A stretch of DNA of 64,000 bases, from the NCBI GenBank assembly GCA_964019415.1, contig OZ025875.1, positions 6,719,806 to 6,783,805 of the forward strand, written 5' to 3'. The position numbers were made by a program, and so were the translations under genes. Shown here piece after piece: positions 52,508 to 62,720 of this stretch. Position 1 is the stretch's first letter. Every line of letters starts with the position of its first letter. Origin of the DNA: Ianthella basta (Eukaryota > Porifera > Demospongiae > Verongiida > Ianthellidae). The notes beneath the pieces were generated by a model, which worked only from the letters and a program-made list of their open reading frames with translations, searched no databases and had not been told where the DNA came from.

Positions 52508-52923
52508 TTGATTGTCACATAAAAGAGGAGTATATGATAATCATAACTTGGTAACATACACCCAATTACTCATGACAATAAAGATTATACAGTACATAAA
52601 CACCAATAAGTCACTTTGTATTGTAATGTATTGACAGCTTTAGTGTACACAAATGCCACATAGCTTATTTCTCAATTCTGCAGCTAATACATTATGTGTT
52701 AGTCCCTGAAATGGCTACTTCTAAGACTATTCATTGTGTGAATTTGCCTCCACACTCAAACTGCCAAAAGTGGGGTAATGAGCTGGAATACTCTTGTGTG
52801 TGTCTGAAGAAGGTATTCAGCTTTATAAACAATGAATATTATCTCACTTGTTACACAACACCCTGACAGCAGTCCAGCTACCAGTGGAAGAAGACACCAG
52901 ACTGAGCCTACTCCTCTCTCCAT
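44451..52923 (-). CDS. Receptor gene 5: fused single stalk exon, three YAQP
   Basis: Exons in coding order: 52848-52923 (signal), 50392-50703 (Ig1), 49778-50074 (Ig2), 46929-47216 (FN3a), 46152-46442 (FN3b), 45750-45896 (stalk), 44451-45400 (TM and tail). The total is 786 residues: Ig1 26-129, Ig2 130-228, FN3a 229-324, FN3b 325-421, stalk 422-470, TM plus tail 471-786. The donor of the signal exon codes VT in place of the SG seen in genes 2 and 3. The single 147-nt stalk exon starts like the first stalk exon of gene 6 and ends like its second (VPLNTTG), so it looks like a fusion. The tail has two EELYAQPDK and one DDLYAQPDM; the membrane-proximal tyrosine is ANYSEV. The Ig2-FN3a intron is swollen to 2.56 kb by repeats. 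Confidence 0.87.
47287..47553. mobile_element. 267-bp foldback element (MITE-like)
   Basis: Two long arms, about 110 bp each, pair almost perfectly from the outer AGAAATAATA / TATTATTTTCT ends inward, sharing GTAAGAATGTAGGGATGGC and GTTACACAGTGGAGCATTAA. A short loop near 47401-47440 separates them. No open frame. It lies in the Ig2-FN3a intron of gene 5 and is absent from the matching introns of the other copies, so it is a late insertion. Confidence 0.8.
47690..48060. other. GC-rich stretch of unknown origin in gene 5 intron
   Basis: It has raised CpG and GC content compared with its surroundings, a direct duplication of GAAGGAGCCTCCGGAA at 47745-47776, and a short plus-strand frame starting at 47870 (ATGGCGGGAGTCG). 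The frame is about 39 codons and resembles nothing I recognise. It may be part of a transposon. Confidence 0.35.
48092..48229. repeat. Long near-perfect inverted repeat
   Basis: Two 60-bp arms (left 48092-48152, right 48170-48229) share CCATTGGAGTGCACGCTGC and AAGGGCATGCCATTGAATT as reverse complements with about one small difference, around a 17-base loop. This would form a very stable hairpin. Confidence 0.88.
48230..48840. repeat. Minisatellite with units of about 75 bp
   Basis: Degenerate tandem units share CTGTAACTTGCACTGGTGG, a T-rich CTTTTTCTATGACCAACTAG stretch and GGCACATGTGGTGGTGG. Four clear units start after the inverted repeat and then drift into GTGGTG-rich sequence. Confidence 0.75.
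48931..49290. repeat. Three tandem copies of a 126-129-bp repeat
   Basis: Copies start at 48931, 49060 and 49186 with ATTTTGNNACTAATTAAG followed by a CTGCTAATGACATG-like stretch. Not coding. Confidence 0.75.
49491..49529. repeat. (TTATA)n microsatellite
   Basis: A pentanucleotide run in the gene 5 intron. Confidence 0.9.
49659..49735 (-). pseudogene. Partial second copy of the Ig2 exon 3' end
   Basis: About 75 bases match the donor-side end of the Ig2 exon of gene 5, including the donor, and stop abruptly near 49735. The full Ig2 exon lies immediately upstream in coding direction (49778-50074). A local tandem duplication is the simplest explanation. The donor may still be intact, but no acceptor remains. 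Confidence 0.75.
51361..52390 (+). mobile_element. 5'-truncated LINE reverse-transcriptase fragment
   Basis: It begins inside the catalytic box (AFADDTTVFLSG), continues NTWMVTNGLKLN, VRVFKFLGVLVNDTLTWSDH and LLRRLSWFLP, then has a TAG at 51723 followed by a readable FFKSYIMPSIDY stretch. The 3' end has GGGCGCCTAGCATAGTAGCC and AAATAAATAAG. It is related to the element at 40521-43198 (both have VRVFK-LGVL-NDTLTWSDH) but separate from it and more decayed at its 3' half. It lies in intron 1 of gene 5. Confidence 0.82.
52444..52505. repeat. (GT)n microsatellite
   Basis: A nearly pure run just after the LINE fragment in intron 1 of gene 5. Confidence 0.95.
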
Positions 52924-53830
52924 CGCTCTCTGTAAACTAGGTCCAACTGTGTCTATACTGAAATCGTTTAGTGGTTATATGGTCTACATACTACATTTCG
53001 CAGTTATGGCACCTCAAAGTCTATATGTTTATTTTCATGTTCCTGAGAATGGTAGCTTGCACTTAGGTTTGTTGATGCTATGGCTAATTCCCAAGAGTGA
53101 GCTGGGTGCATTAGACTAATGGATATGTATGCAGCATATGCCCGTGCCTAATTTGAATGCATAAGCTCAAGGCACTGCTTCACTCAAACTGCAAGGTGCA
53201 GCTACACCTGATGGAGTGGCAGCTCTAGAGGTAATGTATTCACATCAATAAAAATCATTGGTATTGTACTAAGGAGAACTCTTCAAAGAAACAACACTAC
53301 TACACAATCTGTGATGAGCACAAGGTATTCAGGATAGGAGACTATACTGAGAGGTGAAGTCAGAGGGAATGCATGGTTGAGCATGGGAGACATGTGGTTT
53401 GATATCTAAACCTTGGATGCATCACAGAGGACAACCCAAAGTCAGTGGACATGTATTGATGCCTCATTGCCTGAAATGTGAGCATCGACACAGGCAGTGA
53501 AATGTGTGTTGCCAACTGCATAAATTGTAAAAAGCTATTTGTTGTCTATTTGTTATATTATGTCACATGTTACATGACACTGAGCTTAGGAACCAATGAA
53601 CACATGTACTCCATGCATTGACTGCATTCAGTGCATAGCCAACATTAATCCAGTTCACAATAACTAAATAGCTTTCATGCACACTTTGAAATGATGCATT
53701 CTTGAAAGAAGTACCCTAAATAACTCATACCCTGTTGTTATTTTGTAAGTGCACATCACTATACTACAATGTACTGTATTTATATGGTATATAAGTCACA
53801 CTTTCACCCTGACTGGTGTAGTACTGTTAC
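52924..53830. other. Intergenic gap between gene 5 and gene 6
   Basis: A 0.9-kb gap, closely matching the gap 61798-62720 over most of its length. Positions 52932-53120 form the shared upstream block. It must contain the gene 5 promoter and the gene 6 3' UTR. Confidence 0.6.
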
Positions 53831-56800
53831 TCATTTCTGCTGCCTGTCCACCACAGCATAATCATAGTTGCCATCCTGAGTTGGAGGTACAGCTCCACCT
53901 TTGGTGTTGTAGTACTGTTCCCCATCAGGGACAAAGGGAGGGGGTACTTCAGGAATGTCTTCATTATCCTCGTCTGCCTCTTGCATCACTTCCACATGCT
54001 TCTTGTAGGGAAGGGGTGGTGTAGGAACAGGCTTCCTCTCCTCACTCTCCTCACTCTCCTGCTCCAAGTGCTGCTGGCTTCTCTTGTCCTTCTTCTTGGT
54101 CATGTCTGGTTTGGCATACAAATCATCACATGGGGCTGGTACGTCTTCACTGGTGACTTCAATGTCTTTTTCTGTGCTCATATTCTTTTTCCTGTTCTTT
54201 GCCTTGTCAGGTTGGGCATAAAGCTCTTCTGGCTTCATCACTTTGGTGCTGGCATTCTTCTTCTTCTTCACTTTGTCAGGCTGAGCATAAAGTTCCTCTG
54301 GTGTTGCCACTTTAGAACTGTCCTTCAAAGCAGATTGCTTCTGCTTTGAAATGGTATCTTTCGCTGAGTCTTCATGACACCCCCCACTACCCCATTTCTG
54401 CTCAACTTTAACCTCTTCACAGTGACCTTCCCCACCTGCAGCAAACAGTCTTTGATCCATCTCACTGTAATTGGCAGAGTCATACACATTAGCGCTGAAG
54501 GAAGCAGTGGCAGATGCTGGGTTGATGAAGATGTTCTCAGCAGTGGCATAGTCATGTGCATCCTCATTGTGTCTTGAACTTTCAGAGGGTTGATGTCTTG
54601 CATCTTGGCAAGTGTAAGCATTGTCTGCAATGTCTTCAATTTTAGGTGGTCTATCTTCTTCATCGGGTTGAGACTCAGCAGTTTGCTTAGTCTTCACCTT
54701 TCTCCTTGCCTTCACCACAACTGCTAGCACTCCCCCCACCAGTGAGAGGAGGAGGAGGACCACCAGGAGGGAGACCACCACACCAGCTATAAGGGCTGGA
54801 GAATAAAACAGAGATGGCTAGGTATGCACATAGCTGTGATGGGCTTAAGGCTAAACACAGTATACATCTGCTACACTGATACAATAGCTCTAACTGAGTA
54901 ATGTATGTAGAAGTGACCTTGTAATGATTATACAGTAGATGCATGAGATGTGTATACTTGTAGATAGCTTACTTGAGTAGTAGATATAGTGTGGTAGTAT
55001 AATATATTATTCATTCTGTGTTATGATGTGAAGATGTTATTCATGCATTTGTGATTAAAACTATACCAGTTTATGGTTTGACACTTTTGTTTAACAAGTA
55101 ATTTTGTATGACTATGTATGCAGCAGCTGCTGTGGCGTTACCTGTTGTGTTCAGTGGTATAGTTGGTGTAGGAGAACTTGTGCTTGTACTTGACGGTACA
55201 GGGGGATGCATGTCTGGTACATCTGACAGTTGGAGGAAGGTGTAAGAGGACAAAGTACTCTCTTTCAACAAGTGTATTACACCATTGCTAGGTACACTGC
55301 AGCTATAATCCATCAACCAATGTGGTGTATCAAGTTAAGATGATAAGCAAAAGGTGCCACCTTTCTTCCAGCCCTGTGCCACTCCAAACATCTATGGACA
55401 GTAATAGCCCCGATTGAGTCTTAATTAGACATGTCACCTATCCACCTGTCCACCTATCTATCCATCTTCTGATGTAGCCCATTCCACTGGAACTAATTTT
55501 ATTACGCTTAAGACTCACACAGCAATTATCCTGTAATCTAGCAACAACACGGCTATACACAGAGCACTATGTAGCTCCCTAGGTTACTACCTTTCACTTG
55601 TACAGTTACATTAGCACACAGTACCTAGCTGTACAGACAGCATTATCTGGCAGAGGCAGAGATTGACATATGTATGCACAACAGTTTGATTATGCATTCA
55701 AGTGCATAGAATTATTAATGCATGAACAGCATACAACTGTATGTACGGTACTCAGTGAATGCTACATCATTACCTGCTGTGCTAGTTGGTGGTGTAGGGG
55801 AAGTTGTGCTAGATGGTCTAGGTGGTGAAGGGATAGCTACACTTGATCTACCTGGTGGGGCATTGGAGCTAGTAATTGGGGTTCAGGTGTACGTGGTGCA
55901 GAGATGCTCGTGTTTCCCAGTCTAGGTGATATAGTGGAAGCTCTATTTGATGGTCCAAGCGGTGTAGGGGTCTGGATAATTATGGAATATGTATAATTAC
56001 AGTAATATGTGAACAGATTAAACCTGACACTAACACTATTATTAATACATAAACCTCTCTAAAGTCTAAATCCAATACAATAATACGTATGACATAGTAT
56101 GATAATTGCATATTTTTATATATTATATAATTGAAATCTCGGGCCAATGAATTAATTGCAGCATAAATTCCAGATGTGTCTGCATATCTGAATAGGGATC
56201 AAAGTTGCAAATGAGTTTTCAAAAGCAAAGCATTGAAAATACACCACACACTTGTACATGAGCACTCACCAATTGGTGGTGTGTGGTTGTACTGTGCTAT
56301 TACTGCACTCCTGTCTGACCTCCCAGCTGAGTTGACAGCCTGTACTGCAATGTTGGTGTACACCATGTTCCTCTCAAGTCCTGTCAAGTTGTAGTGGGTC
56401 AGGTTGCTCCCAGTACTACTGTTCTGTTCTGAGCCACCTTCTGGTGTGTAGTATATGACATAGTGCACCTCTCCATTGGGTTCAGTAGGAGGTAGCCAGT
56501 TCAGTTCTATTTCATTCTCTAATGCCCTAGTTACAGATAGGTACATTGGTGGTGTTGGTGCTGTAGGGTGGACAGTGTTGTACATGGTATGAGTGACCAA
56601 ATAGAACTGGCGAAGAGTGATGGTGGTATATAGTAGCTGGAATGATGCTATTGAATCCCAATACATAGCTTGGAATACCACAGCTAGATTCATTAGCAAG
56701 TTATGTATATTATTGTCTTGCACATTATGCCCATTACTGCTGTGGCTGCTACACATGTGATGCATATTATACAAAATGCTCAGTCGAGTCTACACTCACT

Positions 56801-59800
56801 TGTTCCTCCAGTGGTAGCACTCTTCACTGCTGGTGTTGCACTCCTAGTACCACGGTCAAGCGCCCATGCTGTAATCCTGTACTGAGCACCTGGTACTGCA
56901 GGGCTGATTGTAACATTCCTCCCTTTACCAGTATTTACATACTCTCCTATCATTGTTACTCCAAAGTGGAATACCACATATCCAGTAATGACACGAGTTG
57001 CTGCAGTGTCACTCCTCTCCACTCGGTACTCCACACTTGTACTGGTAGCTGTGTTGACAGTGAGTGTTGGGACACTGAGTGGATCTGAATAGTATAAGCA
57101 GTGCATTAGCTGCAGTACAAGTGTCACACACAAGCACATACACAAATGTAGCTGTAGCACATGCTTGAATATATGACAATATGTACATAAATTATTCAAC
57201 TGTCATGTTCTACAGTAGCTCTTTTTGGGGCGCCGAAGGCGCCCCTATATTGTTTTCAGATTTAGGTCTTCGTATGGCTTCATGTTCGTATATATATATA
57301 TATATATATTTCTGTCATTTTGCAAATGGCGGCGCTCACGTCGTTCTTTACAAAGCTTTAAACCCTCTCTAATGACGTTTCGCCGTGTTTGAATCGAACG
57401 ATATGTGGTCATAAACATGTGTTAATAGAGTGATACTAATAAAAAGCCTAAGGAACGTCTCTTCTGCGAGATACAGCTCCAATTATCACTGACGGACATT
57501 GTAAAATGGCCGCGCGCTCGACGCTTTCTGTTTGCTAGGCTCAAAACCATTCTCTTTAGATTTCGCCGTGTATCCAAAGAACGCAAAGTGTTTCTAGAAG
57601 ATGTTTAAGTAATATTATTGTGGTAGGAAGCTTACTTAACTGTTTTTCTGCGAGGTACAGTACAGCCCAAAATACAACAGAAGTCTAGTGACACGTAGGC
57701 CAATAATGGAGGACCAGCGAGTCATGACATAATTATAGCCATGATTCGCTCATATAGTCATCATAGGGTAGCCTTTTAGCCAGCACACTCCTCCAGGCAC
57801 AAAGTAACAATTGCTCATTTAGAATGTCATATAGATCAAAAAGCAGTAGGCAAACATTTGACAGTTTGGTAGGGATGCTTTCACTGGATATGACTGGCTG
57901 CTCTGGAGACTTGAAACTTTTGCAAACCCAACGGTCTAGTGTGTCTTGATGTATCTTTCAGGCCAACAACAATACTGTACCCCCAACTATCTGATTTACT
58001 GAACGTACATGGGAAAATTGCTAGCAAGTAGTTCGAGGTTCAGGGGCGCCCTGGCGCCCCACGAGTTTTTTAACTCGAAATACTTGTTGTCTCAATATTA
58101 TTGGTAAAAAGTTCGTAATCAATATACAATGGTATGCTGTCTCAGAATGGCACTGTGTTTAGCTGCCACCTCCCAAAAAAACAGACAGCCTCCCTGGCCC
58201 CAAGTAGCACTAAAGCATTGCAATCTACCTCTATAGAGCGGCCACCCCTCTATAAAGTTAAGTTAGAACTGGACAACAGGCACGCGGTTGTTCTAGACAG
58301 GTATTATGATAGCATTTTCGCCACATATGTACACCATGCAGACAGATCATGAATGTAAATCATCAACACAGGTCTCCAGCCCCATCATCAGTTTCAATTC
58401 AGGGCTTTCATTCACTTTTCAACCTTCTCTTGCCACAACATCATTTACTATGTATTACTGGTATTATACTTACTGCCATGTTCAGTTTCATATAATTCAC
58501 TAATATGTACTAATGCAAGCCCTCACAGTCATAGAATCCTGTTGAAGCTTGATGCATTGAAATTTTGCTCAATATTCCTTATTACAAAGTGCATGGCATT
58601 GTCATTAATGTTCCTTAATTCATTTTACTCAGCATCAGTCAGCATGTAGCTGTTGTGAACACTAGTATTATTGCATAGAATGAATAGACTGGCATGTTTT
58701 GGTAGTACTGACGAGACAAAGAATGGATACGTATGAGAACAGAAAAACTCAATGTCTTCTCTACACTATCTTCAGAGCAACTTTACGACATGCTGAATAC
58801 TACTCTAACCATACTCTAACCATATGCACACTTTCTGATGATGCATCATAATCTATGACATCACACTGTCATTCAAGCAAAATCAACTCTTAGATTATTC
58901 AATCTGGCAAAGGAAACATTCCACAACCACACCTTCACACCTGAAATCATGTACAATAACAACACTTGGATGGAAGGTTGCACAATGTGTACACTACATT
59001 TAATCATGTGTACTAACTTGCACTTGAGATGGACAGAGAGAAGAAGTTGGTAGCAATATTGGTGCAGTACAGTTCTCTGTTTTGGAAACTGCCAACATCA
59101 GTTGGATTCACTACCAGTGTTGCTGTAGCTCCATTTCTTGTATGAGTCACTCCTCCAGTTTCTAGTTGTCCTCCATTGGCAACAAACCTAGCTGTTCCAC
59201 TGCTGACAGTGCAGGTGATCCCCCCAATCCCATCTGGACCAGATATCTGTTGTAGATCAGTTATGGGGAACTCATGAGGTATGAGTCTCCCAAAGCTGTG
59301 GACAACACTACCGCCTGAATGTTGAGAGTGTAAGAGTGCAATTATTATATACATACGTAGGAACACACCACTTGCTCATGTGCTTATTAGCATACAGCTA
59401 TACATAGTAATCACATACCAGTGACTCTGAGTGTAAAGCTTCCATTAGCTTTCTGTCCTCCTGTAGCTGTCACCTGACAGGTGTATGTCCCTCCATCACT
59501 GATGGAAGTTATGTTGACAGCCAAGATGTGTTCATTGTAGACCTTTCTACCATAGTACCCTTCTACTTCACATGGCTTGTTTGGATAGGTCCAGGTGTAG
59601 CTGAGTGGTGTTCTATATGGTAGACCAACAACCTGACAGACTAGGATGAGTTGAGTTCCAAGGGGAACTGAGTCTCCAGATGTGAGGACACTGTTGTGTG
59701 TGTAGCTGTCAAGCACAACTGCAGGAGACTCTACTGTATATTAAAATCATTACAAATTGCATACTGGGAATTAGCATGTTCCTAGCAATTTAACAGTCTA

Positions 59801-61306
59801 TTATTCTGCAAGGGACATATTTTGCTCGGAGTCACTACTTTATAGTACTGGAAGTACCCTAAGGCTACTAATTTCACTGATACTGATTTCAGCACATCTT
59901 GCATGTAGTGAAAACTTTGCTAAAACTTTGTCTCCTAAAATTTTAATGGTAATGCAGGCAAAATGTTTATGCACAGAAACACTTAAAAATGTTAAAATTA
60001 CCGGTAGTACCCACAAATTCCTGGACTTTCAAAACACTAAATTATATTGTCATGAAAATTTGTATATACCCTTAATTAAGGTAACTATTATTAATGGTGA
60101 CATGGCTGTCATTGGCACTTCCATCTTTGATAGCTTAAGGAACAATCCCTGATCATAATTACCACTCAATAAAACTGAGTGCACAGTTACCACATGCAAT
60201 CGCTACCCCTAACAATGGTTGCCAGTAAATGATCACGAGAAAGGTTCTAAGCAGATTAATCTTCCGCCTCTGCTCTATGAACTCTATACACCTAGCTGCA
60301 TACACATCCCTCTCTGATGAACATGATTCTGAATGTGTATCATCTGGCCATTGGACTCTGTGTGTATTTACATCAGCATTATCCATGCACTAATGTTCTC
60401 TTTGTTATCAGTCTACAAGTCCTGAATGTTTACTTCTGCCCATGTTTGGAGCTATTGATAATCGATGGTACACAGTTAATCTTATCTCTTGCAACTAAGT
60501 GGAGCTAGAAAATGGTTCAGCATGTACAGCTGCATCTGTTTTATATATAGTATTTGTGTACACACACTCTGTATATATGTATGGACTGCTGCAGTATACA
60601 CTTCCGGTCACATGCCCGAGGTTGCAGCTTTGCGCAGATTCAAGGTTTGCGCACAACATATACATTGCATGAGTCTGGCATGCATGTAGGGGACTGTGCA
60701 TGATGCTGCAGCTGGATGCATGGATAGGTAGTCATAGATGCTGCTATGTGCAGTAGATTTATTAGTGGGTATATTCTGTAAGACTTGGTACATGAGACCC
60801 AGTATAATCATCACAGAGTGAATGGCATGCTCATTCACTTTGTTCAAATCACTGGGAGTAGTCATTACCATGCAGCAACTTTTGTAGTAACCATTGTGAA
60901 GAATTGCCAGTGATCAGTAGGTCTGATCTGTTATTTCATGTATCACATGTTGCTGCATAAAATAACCATACATCAAAGCAAGCTACAACTTTGCATCTTC
61001 AGGGTGAAAAAGCAGCCAGGGCCAGTATGGCCATGTTATATCAATTACCTCCATACAGTACAATAAAGTGTAATTAGCACACAGCCTATAGTAAGTACAT
61101 GGTCTTCACTGTGACAGTGGCATACAGTAGATGAAATTGTATGAGAGGCAATGATATGGTGAAGGGTAGACAACTCAATGCATCAGTTTGCACTGGAACA
61201 CATTCCTTCTTTATTGTATGTATCTAATTCCAGGAATTAAAGTATATCCAACAGCCTAGCTAGTCAGGATATGTTGCGCAGATGTTACATATACTGTATG
61301 GTGCAG

Positions 61307-61401
<95 letters not shown>

Positions 61402-61797
61402 TGTGTGTGTGTGTGTGTACATCTATCTGCCAATACTGCAGTATACATTTTTGCATGTCACATGAAAGAAGAATAAAATAAATATACTGATCATAGCTTA
61501 GTAGCATGCACTCAATCATTCAATATGCATACACACTAATAAGTCACTTCATATTCTAGTGTATTCAGTTTTTGTTTGCTGATTGACAGTGTACACAAAT
61601 GACGCATACCTAATCTCTCAATTCTACAGGTAAATAATATGTGTTTGTCCCAGAAATGACTAGAATTAAGTCTCCTCATTGTGTGAATTTGCCTCTACAC
61701 CCAAAGTAGCCGATTACTCACCAGTTGCACAACGCCCTGACAGCAGTCCAGCTACCAGTGGAAGAAGACACCAGATTGAGTCTACTCCTCTCTCCAT
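53831..61797 (-). CDS. Receptor gene 6: Ig1 lost a cysteine, damaged stalk exon, three YxxP
   Basis: Exons in coding order: 61722-61797 (signal), 59419-59730 (Ig1), 59018-59314 (Ig2), 56800-57084 (FN3a), 56270-56560 (FN3b), 55774-55851 (stalk 1, shortened), 55142-55222 (stalk 2), 53831-54795 (TM and tail). The total is 794 residues: Ig1 26-129, Ig2 130-228, FN3a 229-323, FN3b 324-420, stalk 421-473, TM plus tail 474-794. Ig1 reads TWTYPNKPC where every other copy has TWTCPNG-C. The original stalk 1 probably extended to about 55974, but a frameshift near 55878 closes that frame; an in-phase CAG at 55852-55854 would rescue a shorter exon. The tail has two EELYAQPDK, one DDLYAKPDM, an extra EESEE and ANYSEM in place of YSEV. 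Confidence 0.83.
57215..58065. mobile_element. Insert bounded by GGGGCGCC palindromes
   Basis: The left end is GGGGCGCCGAAGGCGCCCCT (from about 57226) and the right end AGGGGCGCCCTGGCGCCCC (to about 58059), both short GC-rich hairpins. Inside are two diverged copies of a roughly 180-bp unit (near 57318 and 57500) sharing AATGGC.GCGC and TTCGCCGTGT, and an (AT)n run at 57288-57309. It sits in the Ig2-FN3a intron of gene 6 and is absent from the other copies. No open frame of note. Class unknown. Confidence 0.5.
58066..59017. other. Remainder of the Ig2-FN3a intron of gene 6
   Basis: Nearly 1 kb of AT-rich intron. I see no exon, RNA gene or repeat that I can support. Confidence 0.5.
59731..61721. 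other. Intron 1 of gene 6
   Basis: A 2-kb intron. Positions 60390-60500 match a block found in intron 1 of other copies (26125-26240, 36290-36400, 39255-39370, 51040-51150; core CCCATGTTTGGAGCT). The long (GT)n run at 61310-61418 is also here. No exon seen. Confidence 0.55.
61310..61418. repeat. Long (GT)n microsatellite
   Basis: About 109 bp with single breaks near 61399-61400. It is the longest simple repeat in the window and is open in several frames, none of them genes. Confidence 0.97.
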
Positions 61798-62720
61798 CGC
61801 TCTCCATATAACAAGGTCCAACTGTGTCAGTAGTGAAAATTGTTTAGTGGTTATGTGGTCTACATACTACATTAGCAATGTTATGGTACTGCAAAGTCTA
61901 TATGTTTATTTTCATGTTTCTCAGTACGGCTGGCACTTAGGTTTGTTGATGCTATGGCTATTTCCCAAGAGTGAGCTGGGTGCATTAGACTAATGGATAT
62001 GCAGCATATGCTCATGCCCAATTTGAATGCATAAGCTCAAGGCAGTGCTTCATTCCAAACAGCAAGGTGCAGCTACACCTGATGGAGAGGCAGCTCTGGA
62101 GGTAATGTATTCACAGCAATAGAAATCATTGCTAGTGTACTAAGGAAAACTCTTGAAAGTAACAACACTATCACACCATCTGTTATGTGCAAAAGTTATA
62201 TTCAGGAGTAACATTGGAGACTACACTGAGAGGTAAAGTTAGAGAGAATGCATGGTTGAGCATGGGAGACATGTGGTTAATGAACCTCGACATCTAAAGC
62301 TTAGATGCATCACAGAGGAGAAACCAAAGTCAGTGGACATGTATTGATGCCTCGTTGCCTGAAATGTGAGCATCAACACAGGCAGTGAGATGTGTATTGC
62401 TAATTGCATAAATTGTAAAAAGCTATTTGTTGTCTATTTGTTGTATTATGTCACATGTTACATGCCGTTGAAGTACATGCCAATGAGCACATGTACTCCT
62501 TGCATCGACTGCATTCCTTCAGTGCATGGCCAACATGAATCACGTTCACAATAACTAAATAACTTTTGCACTTTGAAATGATGCATTCTTTAAAGAAGTA
62601 TCATAATTAACTCATACCCTGTTGTTATTATGTAAGTGAACATCACTGTGCAGCAGATCTAATGTGCTGTATATATATAGTAAGTCACACTTTTCACCCT
62701 GACTAGTGTAATACTGTTAC
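61798..62720. other. Intergenic gap between gene 6 and gene 7
   Basis: A 0.92-kb gap. The block 61806-61998, next to the gene 6 start codon, is shared with the upstream regions of genes 2, 4 and 5 and is the best candidate for a common promoter or 5' UTR. I see no individual motif with confidence. Confidence 0.55.

Noticed and set aside
61256..61519. Frames made of Val-Cys or Thr-His repeats
   Set aside because: Direct translation of the (GT)n run on either strand. The same applies at 23617-23909 and 19001-19252 outside the signal exon.
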